Shown here piece after piece: positions 44,696 to 56,475 of a DNA stretch of 64,000 nt. The DNA is from Equus caballus. Its lineage: Eukaryota; Chordata; Mammalia; Perissodactyla; Equidae. The notes beneath the pieces were generated by a model. It made no database searches, had not been told where the DNA came from, and saw nothing but the letters and a program-made list of their open reading frames with translations. The number at the start of each line of letters is the position of its first letter. Within the stretch, counting starts at the first letter, position 1. Both the position numbers and the translations under genes were made by a program. The stretch spans positions 36,475,001-36,539,000 of the forward strand of contig NC_091695.1 of NCBI RefSeq assembly GCF_041296265.1, read 5' to 3'.

Positions 44696-45060
44696 AAACT
44701 GAAGGAGTTAACCACAGTAAAAGTTTATTTCCTGCTCATGTCAGAGGCCAATGCTGGTCTTCAGAAAGAGCTATTCCACGTACTCATTTAGAGAGACAGG
44801 CTTCTGTTGCTTCCATCTGGGACTCCACCTCGCTGTAGAGCCTCAGAATCCTCTCCATTTATTCGGCAAATGGAGGAAAGGAGAGAGGATTAAGAATTAT
44901 GGGGAGAAGGGAAGGATGGTTATGGGCCAGTCCTGAAGGTAGTGCGTATCACTTTTGACCACATTCCACCTGCCATCTCTTAGTCATATGGCCCCAATTA
45001 ACTGCAAGGGAATCTGGAGAATGTAATCCTGCTCTTTCCACAGAAACAGGAGGAGAACAG
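44696..45060 (-). repeat. interspersed-repeat-like stretch, possibly LTR-derived (fossil), not named
   Basis: 'gtaaaagtttatttcctgct', 'catgtcagaggccaatgctg', 'ttatgggccagtcctgaag', 'catatggccccaattaactg' and 'caagggaatctggagaatg' follow a common mammalian repeat in reverse. I cannot name the family from sequence alone. Confidence 0.5.
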
Positions 45061-46435
45061 GAAAACAATGAACTCTAGAAATCTTTTCCACATATAGGAC
45101 TCATTACTAGGAAATTACTATCGGATTAGATTACAAGGAATAAGACTTTGTCTCCTAAAATATTCTTTTAATACATAGAAATGCTTGCTGGAAGTACTAC
45201 TGGCCTCTTGGAATTCACAGAGAACCAAACTGAAATGAAGGAATTATGGGGAAGGGAAATAATTTAAAGGAAGAGAAATGAGATCAAGGTAAGCCTCGGG
45301 ACTAGGATGACAGTAGACTAGAAGGTCAGTTTCCAAAATATAGAACTCTACAAGAGAGTACCCAAAGAAGACTGACCAAGAAGACAACCCTCACTTGTCC
45401 CCCATACTTTCCATAGGCTAGTTGTAAACAAATGGTTTATTAATACAGAAGCTCCTCTGTAGAGATGAATGGCTTCTTTGATGACCGTTCTTTTCATTGT
45501 GTTTTTTTTCTATTCCTATCAATCAAAAATGTTCTGAATTATTTTCCAATCTTGGACATGCTTCCCCAAGCAGTAAAATTACAATAAAGACATACATTTG
45601 CCTCCAGCTGGATCCATCTGCAGACCAAATGACCATTTGCTACCTGGCTCCATCTTGCTCTGGCATCATTGTTCTTCAGACCCTCCCTACTTTTTCATAA
45701 TGATGTCCTTTTTTTCTTACATCTCTGTTGACTCTACCTCAAGCAAAACCTTTGTGACTGAGCAGAATTTAAATAACCAAAATTCTGTACAATTAGAGTT
45801 TATGTCCCCAAGTGTAGGACCCACAAAGGACAGAAACCCAGCAAAAGCTGCCCAGGAAACTGTCTTGGACTGTTAACACATGCAAAACAACATGATCAAA
45901 CACGGTGAGGAAAAGCAATGGAATTCAGAGAACACCACTAAATTTACCTCTCTTTCAACATGACACCAAATAACTATTTGGATTAATCTATATTTCTCTC
46001 CATGTAGCGACATTTTGCTAGGGAACTATTAGATATTAAGCTGATTCTAGCTATGCATATATTTGGTCCTACCATCTGTAATATTTTACTATATGAGGAA
46101 GGTTGATATTAAACTTACACAATATTTTTCATAAGCAAATAAATGTATCTATACACACAAACTGGCTGGTTTAGGAGTGATCCTGCCACTCTGACCTTCT
46201 TCAAGAAATGCAAAGAAGGTTCAGACTGTAGCAGCTTAATTTCTAAAACATTAAGATGGTCAGCACTCCTGGAACTATGTTTAAGGATCCATGAAATTTC
46301 AGTCAGAAAACACTACCATAGAAGAATATGCAGAGTTTTGTTGTTGTTATTATTCTTTGCATGACTTGTCTTTCAAGTCTGAAAGAGAATGTTGTCCACA
46401 TAGCTCTTATTCAAGAAAGCAAACTATTAGTTTAG
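45061..46435. other. spacer, no gene seen
   Basis: Short open frames (for example 45598-45876) have no recognisable domain, and neighbouring stops suggest chance. No RNA or named repeat. Confidence 0.35.
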
Positions 46436-46985
46436 TACTGTATTAGTGATCTATTGCTGCATAACATATTAGCCCAAAACTTAGTGGCTTAAAACAACAC
46501 ATATTTCTTAAGTCACAGTTTGTGTAGGTTGGGAATCAGGCAAGGCTTAGCCAAGTCTTCTGCTTCAGGGTCTCTCACAAGGCTATGTCAACGTGTCAGC
46601 TGGGAGCTGCAGTGTCATATGAAGGTTCAACCAGGGAAGGACTCACTTCCAACCTCACTCAAGTGATTGTTGGCTAGAACCATGAGCTACTGGACTGAGG
46701 GTTCAGTTTCTTACTGGTCGTTGGCTGGAGGCCCTCCTCAGGCTCTAGTCTTATGAGTCTTTCCCACATGGCAGCTTACTACATCAGAGGGAGCCATCAA
46801 AGCAAAAGAGAGTGTGTCAGCAGGATAGAATTCATAGTCTTATAATCTCATCTTGGACATAACATCTTATCCATTTTGTTGTATTGTCTTCATTAGAAGC
46901 AAGTCACTAAGTCCAGTCTACACATGAGAGGAGGGAATTGCACAAGAATGTGGATATCAGGGCAGGGACTAACAATCTCTAGAAG
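46436..46985 (-). mobile_element. MaLR/ERVL-like LTR, antisense (fossil)
   Basis: Starts with 'actgtattagtgatctattg' and 'ataacatattagcccaaaac', 'ttagtggcttaaaacaacac', the reverse of an MLT1-like LTR 3' end. It continues with 'cttctgcttcagggtctctc', 'cattagaagcaagtcactaa' and 'gtccagtctacacatgagag'. Only LTR-like sequence is seen. The sub-family is not certain. Old. Confidence 0.65.
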
Positions 46986-47824
46986 TAAACTATGTAAACT
47001 AAGTAAACAAGTAAACTACGAAAAATCTATGAAAATTATGAAAAAACTGTGAAAAATTATGCAAGAAATCTAAAAGTAATTCATTCAAGAAGGGTATAGA
47101 AGACCAAAAAAGGGTGAAGGTGGGTGAGGCTGAGTGTCAGAAATGATTCAGAGATACTGAGCCCTTGTGACAAGGAGAATGACAGTGCCAGCTACAGAAA
47201 GGGAAGTATTTAGCTCATGATAACAGTGATCAGATTGATTTTAGACACTTTAAGTTACAAGTGTACAATATATCCAAGTGGCACTATCCATAGATCCATG
47301 GTGAGACAATGTCAAAGATGACACTGGGAATGAGACAAGTGGGGAAATGGAATTCTTTGCTTTTAGGATCTCTGGAACCATCGGGCCTGGAACATGGAGG
47401 TGCTCCATAACTACGTCACAATTAAATACTTGATGAGTGAATGGCACCAACACGTCCTTTGTCTGGTTATATACCCTCTTCATGTGAGAAGTTTGATGGA
47501 AAACAGTAGAAAATGCATTTCTGTCTTTATGATGCTTCTGATTAGGTATCTTAATAGGACCACAAACAAGCCATCTGCCTAGAAAAAAAAAATGGAGTGG
47601 GCCGAAACAGTGGGAGCTCTATTCATTTTCCTTCAGTTCCCACCTCCTAAGGAGACAAATTTTTTTGTCCCCTATGAGCTCTTCAAGCAAAGATATCTGG
47701 GGTCTAAGCACAAGATCCATGAGGATCCATCTTCTTCTCTACATTAGGATAATTTCAAAACCAAAACGTGCATGTGCACACATCTTTCAGTGCATGCTTG
47801 ACTTCTTAATAATACTCAAGGGAG
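46986..47824. other. spacer, no gene seen
   Basis: Includes an A-rich patch 'tatgaaaattatgaaaaaac' at about 47021-47060. No supported gene. Confidence 0.35.
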
Positions 47825-48190
47825 CTTCATCCCAATAGGAAAGTCTGGCTACTCAAGTTCAATAATCACTTCCAAAAAATTCCCTTTGGTGATTCTTCTA
47901 TCAGGTCTGGAGCTGAGAGGCTGGGACTCATGGCACCACACAGAGGCAATTCCTGGAGCCTGCCGTTTGCCTCTGACAGTAGGAGTGAAGATACTGAAGC
48001 AACCAACCCTCAAATGCATGTCTGCCTTAAAGTGGATAGTCCTTGACAATTAATGACTCCTAAGGTCAGTGTATGCAACCGAATGGCCAGCCTACTTCTT
48101 GGATAGGAATTAGGAGTTGGAAGCTTAGGTGAGGTTATTTTGTTACATTAGAACTTTTTGGTGTCTAGTTGTGTGTCTGTGCATGTGTGC
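47825..48190 (+). promoter_or_regulatory. candidate promoter / non-coding first exon of OR gene 5
   Basis: Homologous to the blocks at 21860, 27700 and 37165 (attccctttggtgattctt, ggagctgagaggctgg, cacagaggcaattcctgg, gcctgccgtttgcc). ttaatgactcctaaggtc at 48050-48067 is the clearest homeodomain (TTAATGA) plus Olf1/EBF-like (CTCCTAAGG) pair of the set. The donor-like agcttag|gtgagg follows, GT at 48129-48130. Splicing to the acceptor at 51878-51879 would give a 3.75-kb intron. Inference from comparison of paralogous copies. Confidence 0.55.
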
Positions 48191-49420
48191 CCATGAATGA
48201 GCAATTTAAAAATATTACTGGGATTTCAGAAATCTTTTGAATGTTAACAATGTTCCTAAGAGGTGAAGGATGATATATATTGAGTTAAAAACTTCAGTGA
48301 TGCACAGCAGAATAATTAGCTTTTCAATATTAGGAAGTTGAGTTGAAAAGCATAGAAAGAGGGTCAACTTGTTAAGAGAGATGGGGCAACACATGCTTGG
48401 TGGACAGTTGGGTTGCGGGAATCCCTGAGGCTGAGGACTCTACGAAATTCATGCAGCTTGTTTTATTAGAATGGGTTTACCTGGGTACATTTCTGAAGAA
48501 GTGCTGGAGTTTGCTCTAGCCAAAAACAAACGAAAACAAACTTCTAAACAAACCTCTCTGTTTTCTTCTTTTTTGTTCCAAACAGACACTCATACACAGA
48601 GATTCCATTTATCCTCCCACTCTCCATCTTTTATTTTCTCGGTTGTGTGTATAATTTGTGCACGGAAGAGCACCATTTTGGGCATTTTTCAGTTGAATTG
48701 GCGATTTGATCACTTCTACAATGAATGTGTGCACAGAACCTCACTGCATTTGGGTTTCAAAGCCCATTCTTTAACCACTACAACAAACTGCCCCTGGAAA
48801 TTCTTACAGTTTTCCTTGCCACCATTAATCAGCTTGCAGTAAAATATCAAGAAACAATTGAGGCTTGTAGTTAACCGAGATTTAACTGTTGGTGGACAAT
48901 GAACAGAACACAATCTTAGACTAGTCACAAAGTAATTGGGCAATATTATTTAAAACAATTGGCAATTAAAGCCCCAAAGACCTAGAAATCATCCAGATTG
49001 ATGGATCTATTTAATATTGTTTACGTGCAGTGCAGACATTGCCCACCTTCCACAGGACTTGAGGCAGTCAATGCTCCCATTTCACTAATGAAAAGACTGA
49101 ACCTCCTGGAGTTTGACGCCTTTGAAGATTCCACTGTTGTTCCATGAAGGCATCAAAGCTTATATCTCCCAAGCTGTCAGGGAGCTTTTCTCTGTGCCAC
49201 ATTACTTCCTACCATAGTTCAAAGTAAAAACAAAGCAAAATCCTCTGCACGTTATCTAAAAAACTACATGTGTTCTGATACTTTTATTTAAGAGTATTTC
49301 TAAAGATTTACTCTGAAGAAAATATCTGGCCCTTTTAAAAATTAAAAATGTTTGAAGGCAATGAAATCCTCTGAGAGTTATTGATGGATCCATAGATCGT
49401 TGAGAGTAAGCCTAGAAAAT
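48191..49420. other. spacer, no gene seen
   Basis: A weak antisense MIR core may be present at 49040-49130. The frame 48471-48842 (123 codons) has no known domain and no conserved counterpart in the other units. Confidence 0.35.
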
Positions 49421-49429
49421 TAGCTTTGT

Positions 49430-50200
49430 CTTGCTTGAGCTTCAAAGGAATGAGAAAAGGAGAAAAGCTAGTGAGGCAGAAGTTCTGTTATGAGGAGGAA
49501 ATGAGAAACAAAGTGCAGAGGGATCCAGAGAACACAATAGTTCACAGCAGGAACAGAAGTGCCTTCAACATGGACAGGATGTGGACGGAAGGAGTACAAA
49601 GGCGTGTCAAAGATAAACACAGCTGGACATGAGTTAAAGACATGAAAATGACTGTTTTCAGTAACTATTGATAGTTGGGAAAGAGCTGAGTTCCATTCTA
49701 GTATGCACAGAAGTGACTGGGCAGTCTAAAGGAGGAATGAAGAAAGAGGACAAGCTGGGGCTCAGTACAGCCAGAGAAGTGAAAAATTGCAAAGATTTGG
49801 TCAATGTCAACGTGATTAGGCCTGTTGTGTCCACTAGCTGGTAGTGAGGGAAGTTAAGAATCTATCCTTCGGCAGAGACCAGGAGACAGAGGCTCTATCT
49901 TTCCTGATGATTACATTCAAAGGAACAACTCTCAGGTCCTTGAGAAAGATGCTTATGAGTTGCAAGAGACACATATTCACAACTGCAAGCCCTTTTTAGT
50001 AAATGCTCTCAGAAAGAGAGGTCAGAGGCCTATCCCAGATGTTGGCTACAAGGAACAGGAAGTAAATTCTCCTGGCAGCTTTGCCCTTTCTCAGGGAGGC
50101 ATTTTAAGGGGGCTGAGGTCATCCCAAGTACATGGCTTTATGCTGCCAGAGGCCCTGCTGGAGTTTGCACATCTCTGGCTGCAGAGGTTTGCCTGAAGGC
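49430..50200 (+). repeat. interspersed repeat shared with 58600-59060, probably LTR-derived (fossil)
   Basis: Aligns with 58600-59060 in the same orientation: 'cgtgtcaaagataaacacag' / 'gaggcatcaaagataaacaa', 'gagaagtgaaaaattgcaaa' / 'ggaagtgaaaaattccaaaa', 'tttctcagggaggcatttta' / 'tttctcagggcggcactgta'. Two diverged copies of one element. The family is not named. No coding function. Confidence 0.6.
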
Positions 50201-50284
50201 GTTTTGTGCCAAGAATTCTGCAGTTCTCAGGAGCAAAGGGAAGCTTTTGAGGGTAGACAGAGATGTTTCTTATCCTAATTCTGA

Positions 50285-50390
50285 TGACAGCTTCACAGGT
50301 GAATATATACATCAAAACTCATCGAATTATGCCCTTTAAACATGCACAGTTTATTATCTGAAAGTTACACCTCAACAACGCTAATTTAAA
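50285..50390 (+). repeat. old L1 3' end scrap
   Basis: 'catcaaaactcatcgaatta', 'gtttattatctgaaagttac' and 'acctcaacaacgctaattt' match the extreme 3' end of old L1 elements. Confidence 0.7.
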
Positions 50391-50639
50391 AAAGAAAAAC
50401 AGCTGCAAAGAGCAATTTCATTTTAAGCAGTTGGCAAAATGACAAGAACTAGATGCCTGTCAATGCCCAAAGCAGTACAGACTATAAACGTTCTCCCTAA
50501 GACATGGTAGGAAGCAGGAAAAAATGTTGAATTAAGATATATGGGAAGTGAAATTTGGTAATAAAATTGAAAAAGAAATGTTCCTTTACAAAGTGTAAAT
50601 GTTTTAATTTGTTTTATCCTTTGGTATATCTGCTTTCTT

Positions 50640-50805
50640 AAATATTAATAGATTTTACTTCTTAGAGCAGTTTTAGGTTTACAGAAAAGTTAAACAGAAT
50701 GTACAGAGAGCTCCCACACACTCCCTCTTCCCGTCACCACCACCAAAGTTTCCCCTATTATTAACATCTTGCGTTAATATGCTATATTGTTAATTGTCCT
50801 AAAAT
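50640..50805 (-). repeat. old L1 fragment
   Basis: 'gcagttttaggtttacagaa', 'agagagctcccacacactcc', 'aaagtttcccctattattaa' and 'catcttgcgttaatatgct' are characteristic of old L1 3' UTR sequence. Confidence 0.7.
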
Positions 50806-50839
50806 GTTAATTGGTGCTATATGAGAGGGAAAAGTGGTC

Positions 50840-51010
50840 TTTGGTAAACTCAGTTTAAATAAATTAAGCAAGTCTCTTCAAGCTTCACAACCCTATGAAA
50901 CAAACTCGATTATACACATTTTTACCAATGATAAAGTGAGGCTCAGAGTCACCTAACAATTAAATGACAAACTCTGTATTCAAATTCAGGTCTACTGATT
51001 CTAAAATCTT
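50840..51010 (-). repeat. MIR SINE, antisense
   Basis: 'ccctatgaaacaaactcgat', 'ataaagtgaggctcagagtc', 'acctaacaattaaatgacaa' and 'caaattcaggtctactgatt' fit MIR in reverse. Confidence 0.6.
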
Positions 51011-51870
51011 TGCACTTTGCACAAAACTGAAGCCTTTACCAATAATGAGGTGACAGGAAGTAATATCCAAATGGAGGTGATGAGAAGGGAGGAAGCCCAA
51101 AAAAAGAAAACCATTGGTCCAGTGGCCTGGGTGATAAAGTCTTGGCCAAGAGCATTAGGAGGAGCAAGGACTACAGCTACCAGTTGTCAAGTCTCAGTCT
51201 TGAGCCATGGAAAAAAGAAGAGAACAAGACACCAAAAGAAGGAAGACAGAAAAGAAAGAAACAGTCATGAGCTCAAATTGTCTTAGCTGCTGCAAAGCTG
51301 TTCGTCTCGGGGGGAAGTAAACCATGAGCGGATTTTCTTGCCTTAACTTAGTGCTAATGATCAGGTATCATGAAAATTTGGCCAGACAATGCCAAGCAGA
51401 TTGTCTACTGTGGAAGATAATGAGAGAAGAAACCATAAGCTTCCATTAGAGCTAAAGACTGTGTTTTAGACTATTCCCCTGTGTGTTTCCCACTTCCTAA
51501 CGTTTAGATACGTGAGTATTCACTGAAAAACAAAAATATAACTAGTCTCTTCATGTCTCAGAGCATCCAGTGACTTTTCAAGAGAGAAATAGAATATATA
51601 TAACTGTACGATTTTAAAAAAATTTAGTAGAAATTTAGTAACGTACTAATTTCAGTGCTTCGATCAATTACACCTGTTGGAAACCAACTCTTTAGTTTGG
51701 TCTGAGAGAACTCCGAAAACACCATCTACCAGAGATAGCTTACTGAATTGTGGGCCTCCTTGCCCAAAAGGAAAATAACCATAAAAAAAGTAACCCTCAA
51801 GGGAATCCAGTCATATAACTCAACATTCTTTTGTATTTAATGATGTACTTTCTGTTTTCTATTTTCCTTT
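51011..51870. other. 5' flank of OR gene 5
   Basis: No supported gene or named repeat. Confidence 0.3.
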
Positions 51871-51877
51871 TTCCCCC

Positions 51878-51879
51878 AG
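51878..51879 (+). other. candidate splice acceptor AG of OR gene 5
   Basis: ttctattttcctttttcccccag is the strongest polypyrimidine/AG signal in front of any of the five receptors. AG is at 51878-51879, 25 nt before the ATG at 51905. Confidence 0.7.
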
Positions 51880-51896
51880 GTAGTTAAAGAAGAAAC

Positions 51897-51932
51897 ATGA
51901 TCCAATGGAGCAGGGAAATTACACCAGAGTGA
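51897..51932 (+). other. short uORF overlapping the OR gene 5 start
   Basis: The ATG at 51897 opens an 11-codon out-of-frame reading frame that ends in TGA at 51930-51932, inside the receptor. Same position and length as at OR gene 3. Confidence 0.55.
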
Positions 51933-52840
51933 AAGAATTTCTTTTTCAAGGACTGACCCAGTCCCGAGAGCTGAGCTTGGTCTTATTTCTCTTCTTATTT
52001 TTGGTGTACACAGCAACAGTGATGGGAAACCTCCTCATCATGGTCACTGTGACCTGTGAGCCTCGCCTTCACACCCCCATGTACTTCCTGCTCCGCAATC
52101 TCTCTGTCTTGGACATCTGCTTCTCCTCCATCACTGCTCCGAAGGTCCTAGCTGACCTTCTTTCAAGGAGAAAGACCATCTCCTTCAGCGGTTGCATCAC
52201 ACAGATGTTTTTCTTCCACCTCCTCGGTGGAGCAGACATTTTTTCTCTCTCTGTGATGGCCTTTGATCGCTACATGGCCATCTCCAAGCCCCTGCACTAC
52301 GTGACCATCATGAGTAGAGGGAGATGCACTGCCCTCATTGTGGCCTCCTGGGTTGGGGGCTTTGTCCACTCCATTGTGCAGATCTCCCTTTTGCTACCCC
52401 TCCCCTTCTGTGGACCTAATGTTGTTGATGGCTTCTATTGTGATGTCCCCCAGGTCCTCAAACTCGCCTGTACAGACACCTTTGTTCTTGAAGTCTTAAT
52501 GATTTCCAATAATGGCTTGATCTCTACACTGTGGTTCATCTTCCTCCTTGTGTCCTACACAGTCATTCTAATGATGCTGAGATCTCATGCTGGCGAGGGC
52601 AGGAGGAAAGCCATCTCCACGTGCACCTCACACATCACGGTGGTGACCCTGCACTTTGTGCCCTGCATCTATGTCTATGCCCGGCCCTTCACTGCCCTCC
52701 CCATGGACAGAGCTGTCTCCATCACCTTCACTGTCATCATCCCTGTCCTGAACCCCATGATTTACACCCTAAGGAACCAGGAGATGAAGTCAGCCATGAG
52801 GAAACTGAAGAGAAGACTTGGACCTTATGAAAAGGAATAG
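51905..52840 (+). CDS. olfactory receptor, OR4D subfamily (gene 5)
   Basis: 311-residue odorant receptor, [20 protein letters not shown] at the start. Motifs: N5-Y-T glycosylation site, N42 in TM1 (GNLLI), LHTPMYF 55-61, C97, MAFDRY 118-123, ECL2 C169/C179/C189, KAISTCTSH in TM6, P284-MIY in TM7. The N-terminus is nearest the OR4D6-like gene 4, the TM2-ECL2 part is nearly identical in DNA to gene 1 (52040-52450 against 3530-3940), and the end ([17 protein letters not shown]) is again that of gene 1. It is therefore a mosaic, and I give no symbol. It is the receptor nearest the tRNA cluster, a place I recall being held by OR4D9 in human, but the sequence does not look like OR4D9. Predicted Golf/AC3-coupled odour receptor. 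Confidence 0.95.
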   Translation: MEQGNYTRVKEFLFQGLTQSRELSLVLFLFLFLVYTATVMGNLLIMVTVTCEPRLHTPMYFLLRNLSVLDICFSSITAPKVLADLLSRRKTISFSGCITQMFFFHLLGGADIFSLSVMAFDRYMAISKPLHYVTIMSRGRCTALIVASWVGGFVHSIVQISLLLPLPFCGPNVVDGFYCDVPQVLKLACTDTFVLEVLMISNNGLISTLWFIFLLVSYTVILMMLRSHAGEGRRKAISTCTSHITVVTLHFVPCIYVYARPFTALPMDRAVSITFTVIIPVLNPMIYTLRNQEMKSAMRKLKRRLGPYEKE

Positions 52841-53064
52841 ATGCTGTGAAGGCCAGATTGGAAAGTCAGAGTTGAAAAATATTTTCTCACAGCACAATAG
52901 AAGATCCCAACCAATGGACCATCCAGAGGCCAAAGTTTTCCCTTGTCCTACAGCAGAGTCCTCTAATAAGGATGGCCTGAAACAATTGTCTCTGTAATTT
53001 TTCTCATGGTGAGGTTGCCAGCAACTTAGGGTCTCAGATCCATAAATTGTCAGCTCTTAAAGGA
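52841..53064. other. 3' flank of OR gene 5
   Basis: No AATAAA is found in this stretch. The 3' UTR may run into the ERE beyond. Confidence 0.4.
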
Positions 53065-53073
53065 ACTTTAAAG

Positions 53074-53349
53074 GGGCCCTCTTGGTGGCTTAGTGGTAAG
53101 GTTCACACGTTCTGCTTTGTTGGGGTCGGGGGGGGAGGGTGTGGTCCAGGGCTTGCTGGTTCAGATCCTGGTTGCCCACCTACACACTGCACATCAAGCC
53201 ATGCTGTGGCAGGCATCCCACACATAAAACAGAGGAAGATGGGCACAGATGTTAGCTCAGGGCCAATCTTCCTCAGCAAAAAGAGGAGGATTGGTGGTGG
53301 AGGTTAGCTCAGGGCTGGTCTTCCTGGGGGAAAAAAGGGGAGGGGGGTT
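53074..53349 (+). repeat. ERE SINE
   Basis: 'gggccctcttggtggcttag', 'tggtaaggttcacacgttc', an unusual G-rich insertion (gtcggggggggagggtg) and the canonical 'gatgttagctcagggccaat' tail. Flanked by actttaaag at 53065-53073 and 53350-53358. Confidence 0.9.
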
Positions 53350-53358
53350 ACTTTAAAG

Positions 53359-55195
53359 CTTATATCACCCAACACTTCATTTTGCAGTTGAAGAAATGAA
53401 GTCTAACAGGAAACTACCTCTCAGTTCTTGAGTTGTGGCTGTACCACGTGTAGCCCAAGCAATAATTAGTATAATGACCTCCAGGGACCAGGAGTCAGGG
53501 CTAAAAATTCCAGCCACCCTTACCTATGTGGAAATCATTTTCCATCGCCAACCTTGGAGTAACTGGCTTCCATTTTTCTAAGGAAGCTTCTGGGTTTCCC
53601 TTGCAGAAGCTGTGATAAGTTTCATGTTTTATCAAAGGTTTCCTAGCTAATTAACAGCAGAAGCAAGGCTAGATCTGAGATATCTGACCTTCAGCTAAGT
53701 GTACATTTTACTATTCCTGATGCCTCCTATAGGAATTGATCACATCGGAAACAAGCCAGTCCATAAAAATTTCTCTTCCACTGAAGTGTTATAAAAGGCA
53801 CTTGGTTGTCTTCACCTAACCAAGGAGAACTTTAGGTCTTTGAGTCCCTCTGAGAATTTCAACATCATTTATAGTCATTTGTTCCTGACCATCCCTCCAG
53901 AGAGAAAGGAATCCTATCCTGCCTGCATCGCTAGAATGTGCCTGACTCACAAGACCACAAGAAGCAAAGGCTTAAGAATAAACTGACTTTCCATTATTTT
54001 CGGGAACTGATTATCTAAAAAATCACAAATTGGCCCATTCCAAATTCATCCTCATTTTTCTTTCTAGCATGTTCTTTAGCACCCCTTCTTTAAGAGAACA
54101 GAAAACAATATTAAATTCCAGTTGATCTCCTGGCAACCTATTAATTTGTGAAACAAATGAACGAAATTAGAAGTCAACTGAAATTTCGACTGGATACACT
54201 GATTGGCCTGGAACATCCCAGTCTTATCTCCCATGCAATCTCCAAGGTACAAGTGGCTGGACTGATGGAAGAGAAGTAAAGAGCCATATGCATAGTGTGA
54301 CTCAGGAGAGAAATATAAACAAGGAAAATCTCCTCCAAAATATAGCACATCCCAACCAGATCTATCACTGTGTGCTGTTTCTCCCTTGGTGCTGGCCTGA
54401 AATTCTTGTTCTTGGGATATTTCACAACTTCCACACAGTTCCTGGGGCACAAGCTGGATACAATGTCATCACTTCACAACACATTGTGAAGTACTGCAAT
54501 ACACAATACATTTCTGAAGGCCGTAGCATTTTGGTGGTGGAACTGATGGGGATATCTCTAGTCCTTTCTCAGAAATACCTCTCTAGGGATTAATTTCAGA
54601 TGGTCCAGATGACTAGTCGAAGGCACCAGGTGTCAGCTGGAGTGGAGGAGATGTAAAACAGGAAAGCTGTGGTGGGTGGACGTGAGGGTGTAAGTCCAGG
54701 CCCAGGGTGTCAAAGGTAGCCAGAGAGACCCAGGTACAGAAGGATGGCACGATCCTGCAGGGTGGCTGAGGCAAAGCAAGGCAGACACTATTAACAAAGC
54801 TCACATTTGCTTATGTCTGATCCTGGACACGTGGATGCCTTACTAAAGTTGGAAGATCTTTTAAAAATCTACATTTGCTTCTTTTGGGTGGTTGTTACTT
54901 CCTGGCTAGAATTAAAATCCTTCACCACACTTCTGACTTCAGCCTTGAATTTTGTATCTAATTACCCATGGAACAAAAATGTCAAGAACAATTCAAACTT
55001 CCCTTTGAACCAAAGAGCACGGAATCACATTCTGCCATAACTAGTATGTTCCTTTATCTGTCAACAGTAGCAGATATTTTCCTCCTTGTAAGTCACTTTT
55101 TTATTACAAAAAAAAGTCACACTTTTCTTAAAAATTAAACTTCCCTTCCTTATACCTTTTTTTAGCATTTAGTTTCTACTTTCTAGAAGCCAATG
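53359..55195. other. spacer between OR cluster and tRNA side, no gene seen
   Basis: Longer chance frames occur at 54076-54450 (minus) and 54288-54593 (plus), on overlapping DNA; neither shows a domain. An antisense MIR-like patch may lie near 53370-53420. No named repeat with confidence. Confidence 0.35.
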
Positions 55196-55229
55196 ATGAA
55201 TTGTGACTCAGAAGAGACTATTTTCAGAA

Positions 55230-55425
55230 ATATATATATATATCTAAATGTGTTTTTTGTGACTATACATATGTGTGTTTGCATATAGACTGCTTAGTAA
55301 GAGAAAAAATATATAGCATATAGATAATTTTAAAACACACATATATACTATGCTTTTTACTGTGAGACTATTCTAGGATACACGCACGCACATGCACACA
55401 CACACACACACACACACACTTACTT
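55230..55425. repeat. (TA)n and (CA)n microsatellites
   Basis: atatatatatat near 55233 and cacacacacacacacacaca at about 55397-55420, with AT-rich sequence between them. Confidence 0.85.
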
Positions 55426-55995
55426 TTGAGACAATTAATTGGTTATGGGGTTCCTGAAAGATTACAGTATTTTGAAGATAAGCAGTACACACACATTAAA
55501 ATTCATTTCCCATGAAAATGTGTTCCTTCTCCTTCAAGGTGATGAGGACATCTTGAGATGAGAACAACAATCTTTTAACATATGAATTCTAATACAGGAT
55601 ATTCAAGTTTTTGCAAAATTGTTCAACATCTCTCACACTGAGAAGCTGTATTTCTAAAGAACCTCCTCTTGAATTAAGAGCAGCGTCTGCTGAGCAAAAT
55701 GTTTTGTAACGTTTCCTTAACACTAGAGGGAGCCATTCCTTTTCCGTGTTTCTCCCTTCAGCAGCCTTTCAAGAATTTAAATTTTATTTCCAGAGAGGAA
55801 GCCTTAAAAACCATATCACATTCATTTTTTCTCCCAAAAATGTCAGATCGTTTTCTTAGGAGTGGAAGCAACTTTCCACATGAACTCTGACACAGGTCAA
55901 GAGGAGCGCTCTGGAGATGTTTCTCTGAGGTCCTCCTAGTGTAGTCCTCTTGGGCTCCACAGATGAGAGCTGGAAACCTCTGCTAGGGCACCCCG
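55426..55995. other. spacer, no gene seen
   Basis: No supported feature. Confidence 0.3.
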
Positions 55996-55999
55996 TAGG

Positions 56000-56215
56000 C
56001 TATTGGGTCGGTAGTTCCCAAACCTCAGGGCACATAAGGATCACCTACTGGTTTCATTAAAATGCAAAATTACAGGCACCATCTCCAAGAGATTCAATAG
56101 TTCTCTCATGGATACCAGGAATCTACCTTTTAAACCAGCACGCCACGCCCCCCACCCATGATTCTGAAATAGGTGGTCTGTGTATCACTACGCTTCGAAA
56201 AACACTCCTCTAGGT
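56000..56215. mobile_element. MER5-like hAT (Charlie) DNA transposon
   Basis: 'ggtagttcccaaacctcag', 'aaggatcacctactggtttc' and 'attaaaatgcaaaattacag', then 'gattctgaaataggtggtct', match the MER5A pattern (ttctcaaactt ... atcacctggagggcttgttaaaa ... gattcagtaggtctggg). Confidence 0.75.
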
Positions 56216-56475
56216 CAGTATTTTTCAAACTGCAGATCCTGAAACTCTAAGGGCTGTGATGTCATTAGTAGGTCAGGACACGCAATTTTTTTTAGTCCAA
56301 TAGAATAGTCTAGGATAGAACAGAAAAAAATCACAGAATTCTCCAAATAATAAAAAAGTATTGTTTCGTGAAAGCTTTATTTCAGATATATACATGGGTA
56401 TTGTGATCTTGATGTAAATAACTTGTATTTATTTGCATGTGACTCAGTGAAAACAGTTTGAGAGCCACTGGGCTA
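56216..56475. mobile_element. second hAT-like DNA transposon
   Basis: Bounded by 'gtcagtatttttcaaactgc' and 'aacagtttgagagccactgg', which are imperfect inverted ends of hAT type. Sits immediately beside the MER5-like copy. Sub-family not named. Confidence 0.6.
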
